Numbered from the stretch's first letter, positions 1 to 9,086 are shown. The stretch: 64,000 nucleotides of DNA from Dehalogenimonas lykanthroporepellens BL-DC-9 (GCA_000143165.1 CP002084.1:186001-250000); one strand, 5' to 3'. Notes: generated by a model from the sequence alone, not told the origin. Numbers and translations are program-made.

Positions 1-509
1 TCCCGAAAAGGGCCGCCGGAAGCGGTCAGGATAATCTTTTCCGCGGGTGATGATTCACCGACCAGGCATTGCCAGATGGCCGAGTGTTCCGAGTCCACCG
101 GGCGGATTTGAGCATGGTGACGCCTGGCTTCGGCCATCAGGATATCTCCGGCCGATACCAGGCATTCCTTGTTGGACAGCGCGATAATCTTGCCGGCGCC
201 GGTTGCCGCCAGTGTCGGCGCCAGTCCGGTGCTACCGGGCAGGGCCACCACCACGATATCAACCTCCGGCAAAACGGCCATTTCGGCCGGCGTCAGGCAT
301 TCGGCTGAGCCGGGGTCGAAACCGGGCGCCAGGCAGGAAACATACTCCGGTTTGAATTCAGCCAGTTGTTGGCGGAATAGCGGCAGGTTGTTACCGGCGG
401 CCATGGCGATAACTTTCAGCCGTTCCGGGAACTGCCTGATGACATCCAGCGTTTGCCGGCCGATACTGCCGGTGGCACCGAGAACGGCAAGTCTGAGTGG
501 TAGATTCAT
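1..509 (-). CDS. dxr: 1-deoxy-D-xylulose 5-phosphate reductoisomerase, N-terminal part (partial)
   Basis: Catalyses the NADPH-dependent conversion of DXP to MEP, the committed step of the non-mevalonate isoprenoid route, in the cytoplasm. The 169 visible residues begin MNLPLRLAVLGATGSIG, with the NADPH-binding GATGSIG motif at residues 10-16. Later come SNKE, the metal- and substrate-binding PVDSEHSAIWQ, and TASGGPF, all family hallmarks. The gene runs off the left edge, so the C-terminal half is not seen. It lies downstream of uppS, cdsA and a YkgJ-type gene on the same strand; uppS-cdsA-dxr is a common bacterial order, and the YkgJ gene is an insertion into it. Identity is secure. Confidence 0.95.
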   Translation of the reverse strand, partial: MNLPLRLAVLGATGSIGRQTLDVIRQFPERLKVIAMAAGNNLPLFRQQLAEFKPEYVSCLAPGFDPGSAECLTPAEMAVLPEVDIVVVALPGSTGLAPTLAATGAGKIIALSNKECLVSAGDILMAEARRHHAQIRPVDSEHSAIWQCLVGESSPAEKIILTASGGPFR

Positions 510-590
510 TACATAATAGTACCGCAAAAAGGGCTTTTCAGGCCAATCAGCTATCACCTTGAGATTGGAACGAAACCGGCTCGCAGAAGA

Positions 591-1280
591 CTAATACGGT
601 GACCGGGCCTTGGCCTTCATATAAGCCAGGTCGGCGGGGTCGATGGCTTTGTAATCGTAGGCGGTTTTCAACATGTCCAGGTCCTTGATGTCGAAGCGGG
701 GTTGTCCGGCGGCGCGGCATTTCTCCAGGTGGGCGTAGAAATCCTGCATGAACAGGTTGACGGTGACATAAAAGTCCCGGGCGGCCGGGCAGTGCATCAG
801 CAGTCCCAGGCCTTCATCCTCCCCGGTATCGGGATTGCGGGTGATATTGAAGGGGAACAACCGGCAACCGAACGGCCGGGAATGGTAACGGGTACAGCGG
901 CTGGAACCGCTCAGGATGGGGCAGGGGTATTTCAGGTAGGTCTTGCCATTGCGTTTCTCCAGCCGGTAGCGGCTCTTGAGTTCCAGGACTTCATCCCGGG
1001 ACAGCACCACCCCCCTGTCCCAGTGGCGTTCGTTGGGACGACAGCACTGGCCGCACTGCTGGCATTTGAGGAAACTGGACACCAGGTACAAAGGCAGGAA
1101 GGACATCAGCGACCATTCTGCCTGGCTGGCCGTAGCCCGGTTGAAGACCGGCAGGTTGACCCCGATAAGGCGGCTGGTGCCGTGTTCGGCAATTACCCGG
1201 TCCCAGCGTTCTTCCAGTATCTCCCGGGTCAGAATTTCCTTATCTTCGGGTGTCGAAGCGTCGTTTTCAGCGGTTTCCAT
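591..1280 (-). CDS. YkgJ-family cysteine-cluster protein
   Basis: A 229-residue soluble protein carrying a cysteine cluster of the form CxxCGxCC (CQQCGQCC, about residues 74-81), followed by further Cys residues in YPCPIL, CTRYH and FGCRLFPF. This is the pattern of the YkgJ / zinc- or iron-chelating domain family, in which the Cys residues probably bind a metal ion. No enzymatic role is established for most members. It sits between cdsA and dxr on the same strand, but with gaps of about 80-110 bases on each side, so co-transcription is likely and functional linkage is not shown. A long opposite-strand frame over the same bases is a shadow. Confidence 0.8.
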   Translation of the reverse strand: METAENDASTPEDKEILTREILEERWDRVIAEHGTSRLIGVNLPVFNRATASQAEWSLMSFLPLYLVSSFLKCQQCGQCCRPNERHWDRGVVLSRDEVLELKSRYRLEKRNGKTYLKYPCPILSGSSRCTRYHSRPFGCRLFPFNITRNPDTGEDEGLGLLMHCPAARDFYVTVNLFMQDFYAHLEKCRAAGQPRFDIKDLDMLKTAYDYKAIDPADLAYMKAKARSPY

Positions 1281-1387
1281 AGCTGTATTTTACCATCTGG
1301 ATGTGTGGGGCGGCTACCCGTATGAAAAGGACAACTGGCGGGCCATCCCTATTGACGGGCTTTGTTACATTCCCAGATGGGTTTCGT

Positions 1388-2182
1388 TTAAATGACGAAG
1401 AAGACGACGTAGTAATACACCAGGACGGCGGCGAAGACGACCGAGTCCATCCGGTCCAGTAAGCCGCCGTGGCCGGGGATGCTGTTACCGGAATCCTTGA
1501 CGGCCATGTTACGTTTGAACAGCGATTCCACCAGGTCGCCGGCCTGTCCGATGGCGCTGGTGGCCAGTCCCAGCAGGGCGGCTTCCACCCAGCCAAGGGG
1601 CAGGTCGAACAGGGCGGTCAGCGCCAGCGCCGCGGTCGCGGCGAAAACAGCACCGCCGATGGCACCTTCCCAGCTTTTTTTCGGGCTGATGGCAGGCGTC
1701 ATCTTATGTTTACCGAAGGCTCGACCAATGAAGTAAGCAAATGTATCGGAGGCGGCGGTGACACCCAGGAGAAAGAAAACCCACTCCCGGCCGCCCTCCA
1801 ATCCCCTGAGAGCTACGATGAAAGATAATAACCAGCCGACATAGATGACCCCGGCCATGGTCCAGCCCCAGCGAATAAAAGACTGCGACCGGTCACCGGG
1901 TTTCAGCAGATACAATAAAGATCCTACGGTAAAAGCCGCCAGGAAAGGCGCCAGGCTGTCGGTGATATGGGGGCTGATGAGGAGCAGACCGACTCCTATG
2001 GTGCCGATAACTGTCATGGGTTTGGCCCGGGTTTGAGCGACAACGGTATTGAATTCCCGGAGGGCCAGAAGTCCCCAGACGAGCACGCCGACGGTCAGCC
2101 AGGGCAGAGGCTCATCGAACCACACCAGTACCAATGCCATAACAGCCAGAACGCATCCGGAGATCACCCTCTTTTTGAGCAT
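1388..2182 (-). CDS. cdsA: Phosphatidate cytidylyltransferase
   Basis: Converts phosphatidic acid and CTP to CDP-diacylglycerol, the branch point of phospholipid synthesis, in the cytoplasmic membrane. The 264-residue product is mostly hydrophobic with about seven or eight membrane segments. It ends with the CTP-transferase signature: SLFKRNMAVKDSG then SIPGHGGLLDRMDS at about residues 217-245. It overlaps the uppS stop codon by an ATGA junction, so the two are translationally coupled. Together with the PlsY, PlsC and FakA/FakB genes elsewhere in the window it would complete a route from acyl-phosphate to CDP-DAG. Confidence 0.93.
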   Translation of the reverse strand: MLKKRVISGCVLAVMALVLVWFDEPLPWLTVGVLVWGLLALREFNTVVAQTRAKPMTVIGTIGVGLLLISPHITDSLAPFLAAFTVGSLLYLLKPGDRSQSFIRWGWTMAGVIYVGWLLSFIVALRGLEGGREWVFFLLGVTAASDTFAYFIGRAFGKHKMTPAISPKKSWEGAIGGAVFAATAALALTALFDLPLGWVEAALLGLATSAIGQAGDLVESLFKRNMAVKDSGNSIPGHGGLLDRMDSVVFAAVLVYYYVVFFVI

Positions 2183-2892
2183 CAGTGAAGGCCTCCGAAG
2201 CGGCGGTGGCGGCCTGCGTAATCGGCCAGGGCACGGTTTATCTCATCTTCCTTGAAGTCCGGCCAGAGGGTATCGCTAAAGTAGAGTTCGGCATAGGCTG
2301 ACTGCCACAGCAGGAAATTAGACAGCCGCCGCTCGCCGCCGGTGCGGATGAGGAGGTCGACGTCAGGCAGTCCGGACGAACTCAAAAGTCCGCTGAAGGT
2401 CTTTTCGTCGAGAGTATCAGCGGCCACTTTCTGTTTAAGCGCCTGTCGGGCGGCTTCTACCAGTTCGGCTCTGGATCCGTAATCGAAGGCGAAGCTGACC
2501 ACGGCGCCGGTGTTGCCGGCGGTCTGTTCCATTACCCGCCGGACTTTATGGCGAAGCTGGTATGGCAGTCGGTCCAGCCGACCCAGATGGCGAAGTACGA
2601 TGTTGTTGTCGTCCAGTTCCTGTGACATCTTCCCCAGCGCTTCGGCCAGCAGACTGAGCAGTCCCCTGACCTCGCCGGCGGGCCGTTTCCAGTTTTCGGT
2701 GGAAAAACTGAACAGGGTGATATAACCGACTCCGGCGTCGGTGAATGCCCGGATGACCTCCGGGATGTTGTTCAGCCCGGCGCGATGCCCCTCCAGTCGT
2801 TCCCAACCCTGACGGAGCGCCCAACGGCCGTTGCCGTCCATGATGATGGCGACATGACAGGGCGGCGCAACCGGTTCCAATTCCTGATGCAT
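2182..2892 (-). CDS. uppS: Isoprenyl transferase (undecaprenyl diphosphate synthase type)
   Basis: Cis-prenyltransferase that extends farnesyl diphosphate with isopentenyl diphosphate to a long-chain lipid carrier. At 236 residues it has normal length. The active-site strand IIMDGNGRWA (about residues 16-25) carries the catalytic Asp. The C-terminal signature RTGGERRLSNFLLWQSAYAE and the following LYFSDTLWPDF are typical of the family. It is the first gene of the uppS-cdsA pair (ATGA overlap). Product chain length cannot be read from sequence, so undecaprenyl is an assumption. Confidence 0.93.
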   Translation of the reverse strand: MHQELEPVAPPCHVAIIMDGNGRWALRQGWERLEGHRAGLNNIPEVIRAFTDAGVGYITLFSFSTENWKRPAGEVRGLLSLLAEALGKMSQELDDNNIVLRHLGRLDRLPYQLRHKVRRVMEQTAGNTGAVVSFAFDYGSRAELVEAARQALKQKVAADTLDEKTFSGLLSSSGLPDVDLLIRTGGERRLSNFLLWQSAYAELYFSDTLWPDFKEDEINRALADYAGRHRRFGGLH

Positions 2893-2956
2893 TACTTCCC
2901 GCTATTTTAGGCTGATTGCCGGGCCGGGGCAAGGAGACGGTTCGGGAACCGCGCGC

Positions 2957-2985
2957 TTGCACCCGACGGAACGGGTTGGTATAAT
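2957..2985 (+). promoter_or_regulatory. Sigma70-type promoter for rplU-rpmA-rpmE
   Basis: A TTGCAC -35 box (2957-2962) and a perfect TATAAT -10 box (2980-2985) are separated by 17 bases. The predicted start of transcription lies near 2992, about 23 bases before the rplU start codon. This is the best-formed promoter upstream of the ribosomal protein genes. Confidence 0.75.
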
Positions 2986-3014
2986 GGCGAGTTGTTTTAA
3001 TCTGGAGGTGTACC

Positions 3015-3335
3015 ATTTACGCGATAGTTGAATCAGGTGGAAAACAGTATAAGGTGACCGAAGGCCAGACCTTCGATGTCGATTTACTGGATATCACTCC
3101 CGGCAGTACCATCGAACTCGACCGGGTTCTGCTGGTATCCGGAGATGCCGGTATCACTGCCGGCAAGCCGCTGGTGGAAGGAGCCAGGATTGTGGCCACC
3201 GCCGAAGGTAACGGCATGGGCGAGAAGGTTCGCGGCCTGCGCTACAAGAACAAGACTCGCGCTCACACCCGCACCGGCGGACGGGCGTTGTTCACCCGGT
3301 TGAAGGTCGACAGTATCGTCGTCCCCGCCAAGTAA
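3015..3335 (+). CDS. rplU: 50S ribosomal protein L21, ATT start codon
   Basis: Ribosomal protein of the large subunit, 106 residues. The mature beginning YAIVESGGKQYKV is the classic L21 N-terminus, and it is read directly from an ATT codon at 3015-3017. The Shine-Dalgarno GGAGG lies at 3004-3008, six bases upstream. No ATG, GTG or TTG exists in this frame between the Shine-Dalgarno and the conserved residues; the first in-frame ATG-like start would delete the conserved N-terminus. ATT is a rare start codon, best known from infC. It heads the rplU-rpmA-rpmE group behind a strong promoter. Confidence 0.92.
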   Translation: MYAIVESGGKQYKVTEGQTFDVDLLDITPGSTIELDRVLLVSGDAGITAGKPLVEGARIVATAEGNGMGEKVRGLRYKNKTRAHTRTGGRALFTRLKVDSIVVPAK

Positions 3336-3351
3336 TTAAGGAGATTGTCAC

Positions 3352-3606
3352 ATGGCTCATAAAAAAGGCGGCGGTTCCAGCCGCAACGGCAGAGATTCCA
3401 AGCCCAAGATGCTGGGCGTCAAGCGTTACGCCGGGGAGAAGGTGCTGGCCGGCACTATCCTGGTGCGACAGCGCGGCACCCCCATCAAGGCGGGTGAAAA
3501 CGTCGGTGTCGGACGGGATCACACCCTCTTCGCCACCGCCAGCGGTGTCGTGGAATACAAACCAACCAGCAACAACAGGAGGATGGCCAGCGTCAAGACT
3601 GGCTAG
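3352..3606 (+). CDS. rpmA: 50S ribosomal protein L27
   Basis: Ribosomal protein near the peptidyl transferase centre, 84 residues. It starts [16 protein letters not shown] and continues [16 protein letters not shown], a canonical L27 N-terminus without the cleavable leader found in Firmicutes. The motif [10 protein letters not shown] is also present. A GGAG Shine-Dalgarno is seen in the 16-base gap after rplU. Co-transcribed with rplU and rpmE. Confidence 0.97.
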   Translation: MAHKKGGGSSRNGRDSKPKMLGVKRYAGEKVLAGTILVRQRGTPIKAGENVGVGRDHTLFATASGVVEYKPTSNNRRMASVKTG

Positions 3607-3612
3607 GCAACT

Positions 3613-3819
3613 ATGAGAGAAAAAATTCATCCGAAATATCATCCCGAAGCCAGGGTAAGCTGTTCCTGCGGTAATCAATTCACCATCGGCTCGACCAAGC
3701 CGGAAATCAAAGTAGAGCTCTGTAACAAGTGTCATCCTTACTACACCGGTGAGCGCCGTATCGTCGATACCGCCGGCCGGGTTGACCGTTTCAAACAGCG
3801 TTACGGTCTCAAAGACTAG
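3613..3819 (+). CDS. rpmE: 50S ribosomal protein L31 (zinc-binding form)
   Basis: Ribosomal protein L31, 68 residues. Four Cys residues in CSCG (about residues 16-18) and CNKC (about 37-40) mark the zinc-ribbon (C+) form rather than the zinc-independent paralogue. HPYYTG is the usual sequence after the second pair. It begins six bases after the rpmA stop and is followed by a terminator, so it closes the operon. Confidence 0.95.
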   Translation: MREKIHPKYHPEARVSCSCGNQFTIGSTKPEIKVELCNKCHPYYTGERRIVDTAGRVDRFKQRYGLKD

Positions 3820-3839
3820 CTGTAACGGGTATAAAAAAA

Positions 3840-3866
3840 GGGCGGTTGAAAACCGCTCTTTTTTAT
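3840..3866 (+). terminator. Rho-independent terminator after rpmE
   Basis: A GC-rich hairpin (GGGCGGTT / AACCGCTC with a short GA-containing loop and one G-U pair) is followed by a T run (TTTTTTATTT). It starts about 20 bases after the rpmE stop codon. Confidence 0.85.
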
Positions 3867-3922
3867 TTGGCATCCGGGGTTGAGTGAAACCGGTGTCGGA
3901 ATCGGGGTAACATACAGGGAAT

Positions 3923-4897
3923 ATGGCTCAGAAATTCTATTACGGCGGACAGTCCATCATCGAAGGCGTGATGATCCGCGGTCAAAAATCGCTGGTCATG
4001 GCGGTGCGACGACCCGGCGGTGGTATCGCCGTCGAATCCAACCCTCTGCCCAGAATATATACCGGCCGGCTTCGGCAACTGCCGTTAGTCCGGGGTATCA
4101 TCGTCCTGCTGGAATCCATGGTGCTTGGCGTTCAGGCGTTGATGCATTCTGCGGACGTGGCGCTGGAAGAAGAACAGGAAGACCTGTCACCCTGGATGAT
4201 GTGGGGTCTGATCGGTTTCTCAGTAGTGGTTTCAGTGGTCGTCTTTTTTTTGGCTCCGCTGTTTATTACCCACCTGTTCGACCGGTGGCTGGAATCCGCG
4301 GTGCTGTTCAACATCGTGGAAGGTCTGGTCAGGCTGGGGATTTTTGTGGTTTACCTGAAACTCATCGGTCGCATGTCCGATATCCGTCGGGTATTTTCCT
4401 ATCACGGCGCCGAACACCAGACCATCAACGCCTATGAACACGGAGTCAAGCTGGATCCGCTGGAGGTGCGTAACTTTTCCACGGCTCACACCCGGTGCGG
4501 CACCAGTTTCATGCTGGCGGTGCTGGTTATCGCCATCTTCGTTTTCAGCCTCATCGGCAAACCCGACCTGTGGCTGATGGTACTGTCCCGCGTACTGCTT
4601 CTGCCGGTGATTGCCGCTCTGGGCTATGAGTTCACCCGGTATGCCGCCGGCCACGGCGATAATCCCCTGGTCAGTCTGCTGGCCCGTCCCGGCATGTGGC
4701 TCCAGGCCCTGACCACCCGTCAGCCGGAACTGGCGCAACTGGAGGTGGGCATTGCCGCTCTCAAGCGGGCTCTGGTCAACGATAATCCCGAACTGGAAGG
4801 CGAGCTTTATCCGCAAGGCGTGACTTCCGAGACAGATACCGACATTGAAAACGATGTTGAGCCTTCAACCGCTCCGGAAGAAGGACCCCTTACCTGA
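3923..4897 (+). CDS. DUF1385 family membrane protein (YqhQ-like)
   Basis: A 324-residue membrane protein. The N-terminus [20 protein letters not shown] is the family hallmark (GGQ..IEGVMMRG), followed by about four membrane segments (around residues 92-115, 130-150, 190-215, 220-240). The conserved [13 protein letters not shown] and [12 protein letters not shown] also match DUF1385. The acidic C-terminal tail is variable. No biochemical function is established for the family; Gram-positive homologues are often near ribosomal release-factor genes, and here it follows ribosomal protein genes. Identity of the family is firm, role unknown. Confidence 0.88.
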   Translation: MAQKFYYGGQSIIEGVMIRGQKSLVMAVRRPGGGIAVESNPLPRIYTGRLRQLPLVRGIIVLLESMVLGVQALMHSADVALEEEQEDLSPWMMWGLIGFSVVVSVVVFFLAPLFITHLFDRWLESAVLFNIVEGLVRLGIFVVYLKLIGRMSDIRRVFSYHGAEHQTINAYEHGVKLDPLEVRNFSTAHTRCGTSFMLAVLVIAIFVFSLIGKPDLWLMVLSRVLLLPVIAALGYEFTRYAAGHGDNPLVSLLARPGMWLQALTTRQPELAQLEVGIAALKRALVNDNPELEGELYPQGVTSETDTDIENDVEPSTAPEEGPLT

Positions 4898-4915
4898 AAC
4901 CGGTGCAATTTTTAA

Positions 4916-4945
4916 TTGCCGGAAACCCCATGAAAATAGTAGAAT
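4916..4945 (+). promoter_or_regulatory. Probable promoter of pdxS
   Basis: TTGCCG (4916-4921) and TAGAAT (4940-4945) are separated by 18 bases, about 40 bases upstream of the pdxS start. The match to sigma70 consensus is fair, not strong. Confidence 0.5.
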
Positions 4946-4985
4946 TATAGTTCATCCGCAACACACATTGGGAAGGCAAAGAGAC

Positions 4986-5879
4986 ATGGAAAAAGAAATT
5001 ACGTCCGGTACTTTCAAGGTCAAGAGCGGTCTGGCTCAGATGCTCAAGGGCGGCGTCATCATGGATGTGACCACCCCGGAGCAGGCCAAAATCGCCGAAG
5101 AGGCCGGCGCCTGCGCTGTCATGGCGCTGGAGCGCGTCCCTTCGGACATCCGTGCCGCCGGTGGCGTAGCCCGCATGGCCGACCCGACCATTATCAAGCA
5201 AATCATGGAATCGGTAACCATACCGGTGATGGCCAAGTGCCGCATCGGTCATTTCGTCGAAGCCCGGGTGCTGGAGGCCATGGGGGTTGATTTCATCGAT
5301 GAATCCGAGGTGCTGACCCCGGCGGATGAGGCTTTCCACGTCTGGAAGAGTGATTTTACCGTGCCATTCGTCTGCGGTTGCCGCGAACTGGGCGAAGCCC
5401 TGCGGCGAATCGGCGAGGGTGCCGCCATGATACGCACCAAGGGCGAACCGGGCACCGGCAACGTAGTAGAAGCCGTCCGCCATATGCGGGCCGTCCAGGC
5501 CGGCATCCGTCGGGTGGTTTCAGCGCCGCAGGAAGAACTGATGGCAATCGCCAGGGAACTGGCCGCTCCCTTTGAGCTGGTGACCCAAGTCCACCGGATG
5601 GGCAAATTGCCGGTGGTTAATTTCGCCGCCGGCGGCATCGCCACTCCCGCCGATGCGGCGCTGATGATACAACTGGGCGCCGAAGGGGTCTTCGTGGGTT
5701 CCGGTATCTTCAAGTCCGCTGACCCGTCGAAAAGGGCCAGGGCTATAGTAAAAGCCACCACCCACTACCAGGACGCGGCGCTTATTGCCGAGGTTTCCGC
5801 TGACCTGGGCGAGCCGATGCATGGGCTGGAAATCAGCCAGATACCCGATGAGCAGTTAATGGCCGGCCGCGGCTGGTAA
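4986..5879 (+). CDS. pdxS: Pyridoxal 5'-phosphate synthase, PdxS subunit
   Basis: Synthase subunit of the DXP-independent vitamin B6 pathway; condenses ribose 5-phosphate, glyceraldehyde 3-phosphate and ammonia. 297 residues, the usual length. Family hallmarks: [37 protein letters not shown] and [12 protein letters not shown]. The catalytic lysine lies in VMAKCRIGH, and [14 protein letters not shown] forms the phosphate site. An in-frame extension upstream is rejected because this ATG has a GGGAAGG Shine-Dalgarno and gives the normal N-terminus. The glutaminase partner PdxT is usually the next gene but is not present here; the next gene is convergent. Confidence 0.95.
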   Translation: MEKEITSGTFKVKSGLAQMLKGGVIMDVTTPEQAKIAEEAGACAVMALERVPSDIRAAGGVARMADPTIIKQIMESVTIPVMAKCRIGHFVEARVLEAMGVDFIDESEVLTPADEAFHVWKSDFTVPFVCGCRELGEALRRIGEGAAMIRTKGEPGTGNVVEAVRHMRAVQAGIRRVVSAPQEELMAIARELAAPFELVTQVHRMGKLPVVNFAAGGIATPADAALMIQLGAEGVFVGSGIFKSADPSKRARAIVKATTHYQDAALIAEVSADLGEPMHGLEISQIPDEQLMAGRGW

Positions 5880-5941
5880 TCATAACTTTCTGAATATCTG
5901 CTGGCTCCGGCCGGGACTTTCCGTCTCAGCCAGAGTTTCTG

Positions 5942-7495
5942 TTATGCCCCGGTGGTTCTCTTCGGGTCGTAGGATATGGCCAGTGCTATCGCCGCACCGG
6001 CCAGGGACACCCACATGGCCACTTCGATGGCGGTAGTCGTTGCCCGGGTGAACTGTTCGGTCATCACCTGTCCAATCAACAGCTGGAGATATTCCGGCGC
6101 GTCGGAGGTGACGGCGCCGCCCATGCCGTGGTGACTGACCCCTTCGAGGATAGCGTCTTTGGCTGATTGGGGCATGAATGGGATACGGTCGAAAAACTCC
6201 CGCAGATTCTTGACCATGTTGAACTGCAGTACCGCTCCCAGTACGGTTATGCCCAGGGTGGCGCCGGTCTGACGCATGGTCGTCAGTATGCCGGAAGCGG
6301 TGCCGGAACGGACAACCGGGGCTGAGGCCATGACGATGGAGCTCAGCGGGGCCATTACCAGTCCGAGACCGATTCCGGTCAGCCCCAACGGCCAGGACAT
6401 GGACCAGCCCGGCGTATCCGGTTGAATCTGGGAGAGGAAAGACATCCCCAGGCCGACCATGACCATTCCGGCTGACAGCAGGAAGCGCATCTGGAGCCGG
6501 TCGGCCAGCCGTCCGGCCAGCGGCGACACTATCATCATGGCCAGGGGCAGGGGCAGGATAATCAATCCCGATTCCATGGGGGAATAGTCCCGCACCGCCT
6601 GCAGGTACATCACCGACAGGAATATCAGGCCGACCAGGCTGAACATGACAATCAGTCCCAGGACATTGCCGGCGGTAAAGGAGATGTTTCTGAAAAAGCT
6701 GATGGGTACCAGCGGCACCGGTGCCCGGGATTCCACGAGCAGAAAAGTCCCGGCGCTCATCAGGGCGACAGCGAATAATGCCAGTATCGGCGGCGAAGTC
6801 CAGCCGAAAGCCTGCCCCTCGATGAGAGCAAAGCTCAGCGCCCCCAGCGTCAGCGTAGCGGTGGCCATCCCCGGCCAGTCCAGACTGCGGCTGGCATTGG
6901 GGTCAGATGATTCGGGCACTATTTTCAGGGCGGCGACGAAGGCGATCAGGCCGATGGGGATATTCACCAGGAATACCCAGGGCCAGCCCAGACTGCCGAC
7001 CAGAAGCCCTCCGATAATCGGTCCCAGCGCCGCCGCGGCGCCGGCTGACGCGCCCCAGATGCCCATGGCCAGGCCGCGCTGACCGCTTTGAAAACAGACA
7101 TTGATAATAGAAAGGGTCGCTGGCATCATCGCCGCGCCGCCGATAGCCTGAACCACCCGGCCGCTTATCAGCCAGCCGATATTCGGGGCGATGCCGCAGG
7201 CGAAAGAAGCCACGGTGAATACCGCCAGCCCGCCGATGAACAGCCGTTTGCGGCCGAAGATATCGCCCATGCGCCCCAACGTTACCAGCAGTACGGCAAA
7301 TACCAGAACATAAGCGTTGAGCACCCATTCCGCCTCCGACAGCGAAGCCGGCAGACGGTCCATAATCTTGGGCAGGGCGATGTTGACGATGGTCACATCG
7401 AGATTGACCATGAACAATGCCGTCGACAATACGGCCAGTACCGCCCATTTATTTACAGGGCGGGGGTTCTTGTCGGCAGACTCGGCATCTTGCAT
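5942..7495 (-). CDS. MFS transporter, DHA2 (EmrB/QacA-like) family
   Basis: A 517-residue membrane exporter with about 14 predicted segments, the size and segment count of the drug:H+ antiporter-2 family. The loop 2-3 signature GRMGDIFGRKRLF (about residues 78-90) is motif A of the major facilitator superfamily. LDVTIVNIALP in the first helix is the DHA2 motif D1. It would use the proton gradient to export lipophilic compounds or cations. Substrate cannot be deduced, and no regulator gene is adjacent. It is divergent from yebC and convergent with pdxS. Confidence 0.88.
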   Translation of the reverse strand: MQDAESADKNPRPVNKWAVLAVLSTALFMVNLDVTIVNIALPKIMDRLPASLSEAEWVLNAYVLVFAVLLVTLGRMGDIFGRKRLFIGGLAVFTVASFACGIAPNIGWLISGRVVQAIGGAAMMPATLSIINVCFQSGQRGLAMGIWGASAGAAAALGPIIGGLLVGSLGWPWVFLVNIPIGLIAFVAALKIVPESSDPNASRSLDWPGMATATLTLGALSFALIEGQAFGWTSPPILALFAVALMSAGTFLLVESRAPVPLVPISFFRNISFTAGNVLGLIVMFSLVGLIFLSVMYLQAVRDYSPMESGLIILPLPLAMMIVSPLAGRLADRLQMRFLLSAGMVMVGLGMSFLSQIQPDTPGWSMSWPLGLTGIGLGLVMAPLSSIVMASAPVVRSGTASGILTTMRQTGATLGITVLGAVLQFNMVKNLREFFDRIPFMPQSAKDAILEGVSHHGMGGAVTSDAPEYLQLLIGQVMTEQFTRATTTAIEVAMWVSLAGAAIALAISYDPKRTTGA

Positions 7496-7621
7496 GGAAA
7501 AATCATTCTATCGGGGCGGCTGACAGGTGTCAAAATGGAGGATGTACGGGTCGGCTTCTACGACTGGCTCTAAAATGTTAGAATAGCGTGAATCTTCAAA
7601 CCATCTGTCAAGGAGCACGAT

Positions 7622-8374
7622 ATGTCGGGACATTCCAAGTGGGCCACTATCAAACACCAGAAAGGGGCCGCTGACGCCAAGCGCGGTCAACTGTTCACCA
7701 AACTGTCCCGTGAAATTATCCTGTCGGCCAAGGACGGCGGGCCTGACCCGGCCATGAACGCCCGGTTGCGTCTGGCGGTGCAGAAGGCCAGGGATGCCCG
7801 GATGCCGTCGGATAACATTGAACGCGCCATCAAGAAGGGTTCCGGTCAACTGGAAGGCGAAACCCTGTTCGAGCTGACACTGGAAGGCTACGGCCCGGGC
7901 GGGGTGGCGATACTGGTGCAGGCGGTGTCGGATAACCGCAATCGGACCATCCAGGAAGTCCGTCACCTGTTCACCAAGAGCGGCGGGGCCATGGGCGAAG
8001 CCGGATGCGTCGCCTGGATATTCGATCCCAAGGGCATCGTGAACGTCAATGCCGAAAATCGGGATACGGATGAAGTCACTCTGGAAGTTATCGACGCCGG
8101 CGCCGAAGATGTCAAGGCTGACGGAGATTATCTGGAAGTCATCACCGCCCCGGAACAGCTGGAGGCGGTGCGGCAGGCGGTCGAGGCCAAGGCTATCCCC
8201 ATCGAAAATTCAGGTCTGGAGATGAAGCCCAAGACGCTGGTGGAACTGGACGACGATACGGCGGTGCAGGTGCTCAAACTGTTGACCGCCCTCGAGGATC
8301 TTGATGACGCACAGAACGTCTATTCCAACGCCGATTTTTCCGATGAGGCCCTTGAGAAATATCAGGCGGGTTAG
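7622..8374 (+). CDS. yebC: YebC/PmpR family DNA-binding protein (TACO1-like)
   Basis: A 250-residue protein of normal family length starting MSGHSKWATIKHQKGAADAK, the diagnostic N-terminus. Members act as transcriptional regulators or, as more recently shown, as factors that help ribosomes through difficult peptide sequences. GSGQLEGE, YGPGGVAI and GEAGCVAWIFD are further conserved stretches. A GGAG Shine-Dalgarno precedes the ATG. ruvC begins on the base after the stop codon, so the pair is co-transcribed, as in many bacteria (yebC-ruvC). Confidence 0.93.
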   Translation: MSGHSKWATIKHQKGAADAKRGQLFTKLSREIILSAKDGGPDPAMNARLRLAVQKARDARMPSDNIERAIKKGSGQLEGETLFELTLEGYGPGGVAILVQAVSDNRNRTIQEVRHLFTKSGGAMGEAGCVAWIFDPKGIVNVNAENRDTDEVTLEVIDAGAEDVKADGDYLEVITAPEQLEAVRQAVEAKAIPIENSGLEMKPKTLVELDDDTAVQVLKLLTALEDLDDAQNVYSNADFSDEALEKYQAG

Positions 8375-8875
8375 ATGAGAGTACTGGGAATCGACCCGGG
8401 AACCCGGTGCCTGGGATACGGCATCATCGACGCCGACGGCGCCGACCTGACCTTCGTAATCAGCGGTACCGTTAAATGCGCGGACAAAACCCCGATGCCG
8501 GAACGGCTGAAATATATTTACAGTGAACTGGTGGCCATTATCACCCGCTATCAGCCCCAATGCGCCGCCATCGAAACCCCGTTCATGGCTGAAAACGCCC
8601 GTTCGGCACTGACCCTCGGCAAGGCTCAGGCGGTGGCTGTCCTGGCTTCGGCCAATGCCGGACTCGAAGTCTACGAGTATCCGCCGGCCCGTATCAAATC
8701 CCATGTTGCGGGTTTCGGAGCTTCGGCCAAGGACCAGATAATCCGGATGGTAACCCTTCAACTCAATCTGGCTCAGCCGCCGGCGTCACCTGATGCCGCC
8801 GACGCTCTGGCCTGCGCCCTGTGCCATGTCCAGGAAGTCCGGATAGCCTCGGCCATTTCCGGAGCCCGTTCCTGA
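8375..8875 (+). CDS. ruvC: Holliday junction resolvase RuvC
   Basis: Endonuclease that cuts four-way junctions in homologous recombination. 166 residues. The four acidic catalytic positions are visible: D in GIDPGTRCLGYG, E in AIETPF, and the two Asp in SPDAADALA. HVAGFGASAKDQI supplies the basic residues. Translation is coupled to yebC with no gap. ruvA and ruvB, often downstream, are absent: the next gene is on the other strand. Confidence 0.93.
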   Translation: MRVLGIDPGTRCLGYGIIDADGADLTFVISGTVKCADKTPMPERLKYIYSELVAIITRYQPQCAAIETPFMAENARSALTLGKAQAVAVLASANAGLEVYEYPPARIKSHVAGFGASAKDQIIRMVTLQLNLAQPPASPDAADALACALCHVQEVRIASAISGARS

Positions 8876-8894
8876 CTGGCCGGAACCGGCGGAA

Positions 8895-9086
8895 TTACTG
8901 GCGGCGCCAGCCGGAAGTCACCAGCCGGTAACCCAGGTGGATGAACGCCAGCCCGATCAGGGCGGCCACGAACTGAAGCATCATGTTATCTGCCGCCCAG
9001 GATACGTATTCGTTTTCCAGCGTCACATTTATCAGAATGAAGATGCCGATTATTCCGGACAGCAGGCCTGTTGCGATTTTCCACAT
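8895..9086 (-). CDS. Small two-helix membrane protein of unknown function
   Basis: A 63-residue product with two predicted membrane helices (about residues 4-23 and 37-55) joined by a short polar loop and ending in a basic tail (TSGWRRQ). I do not recognise the family. It has a normal ATG with a purine-rich stretch upstream, and its composition fits real coding sequence. It sits between convergent ruvC and RNase J, just downstream of the RNase J region's opposite end, with no operon partner. Confidence 0.55.
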   Translation of the reverse strand: MWKIATGLLSGIIGIFILINVTLENEYVSWAADNMMLQFVAALIGLAFIHLGYRLVTSGWRRQ

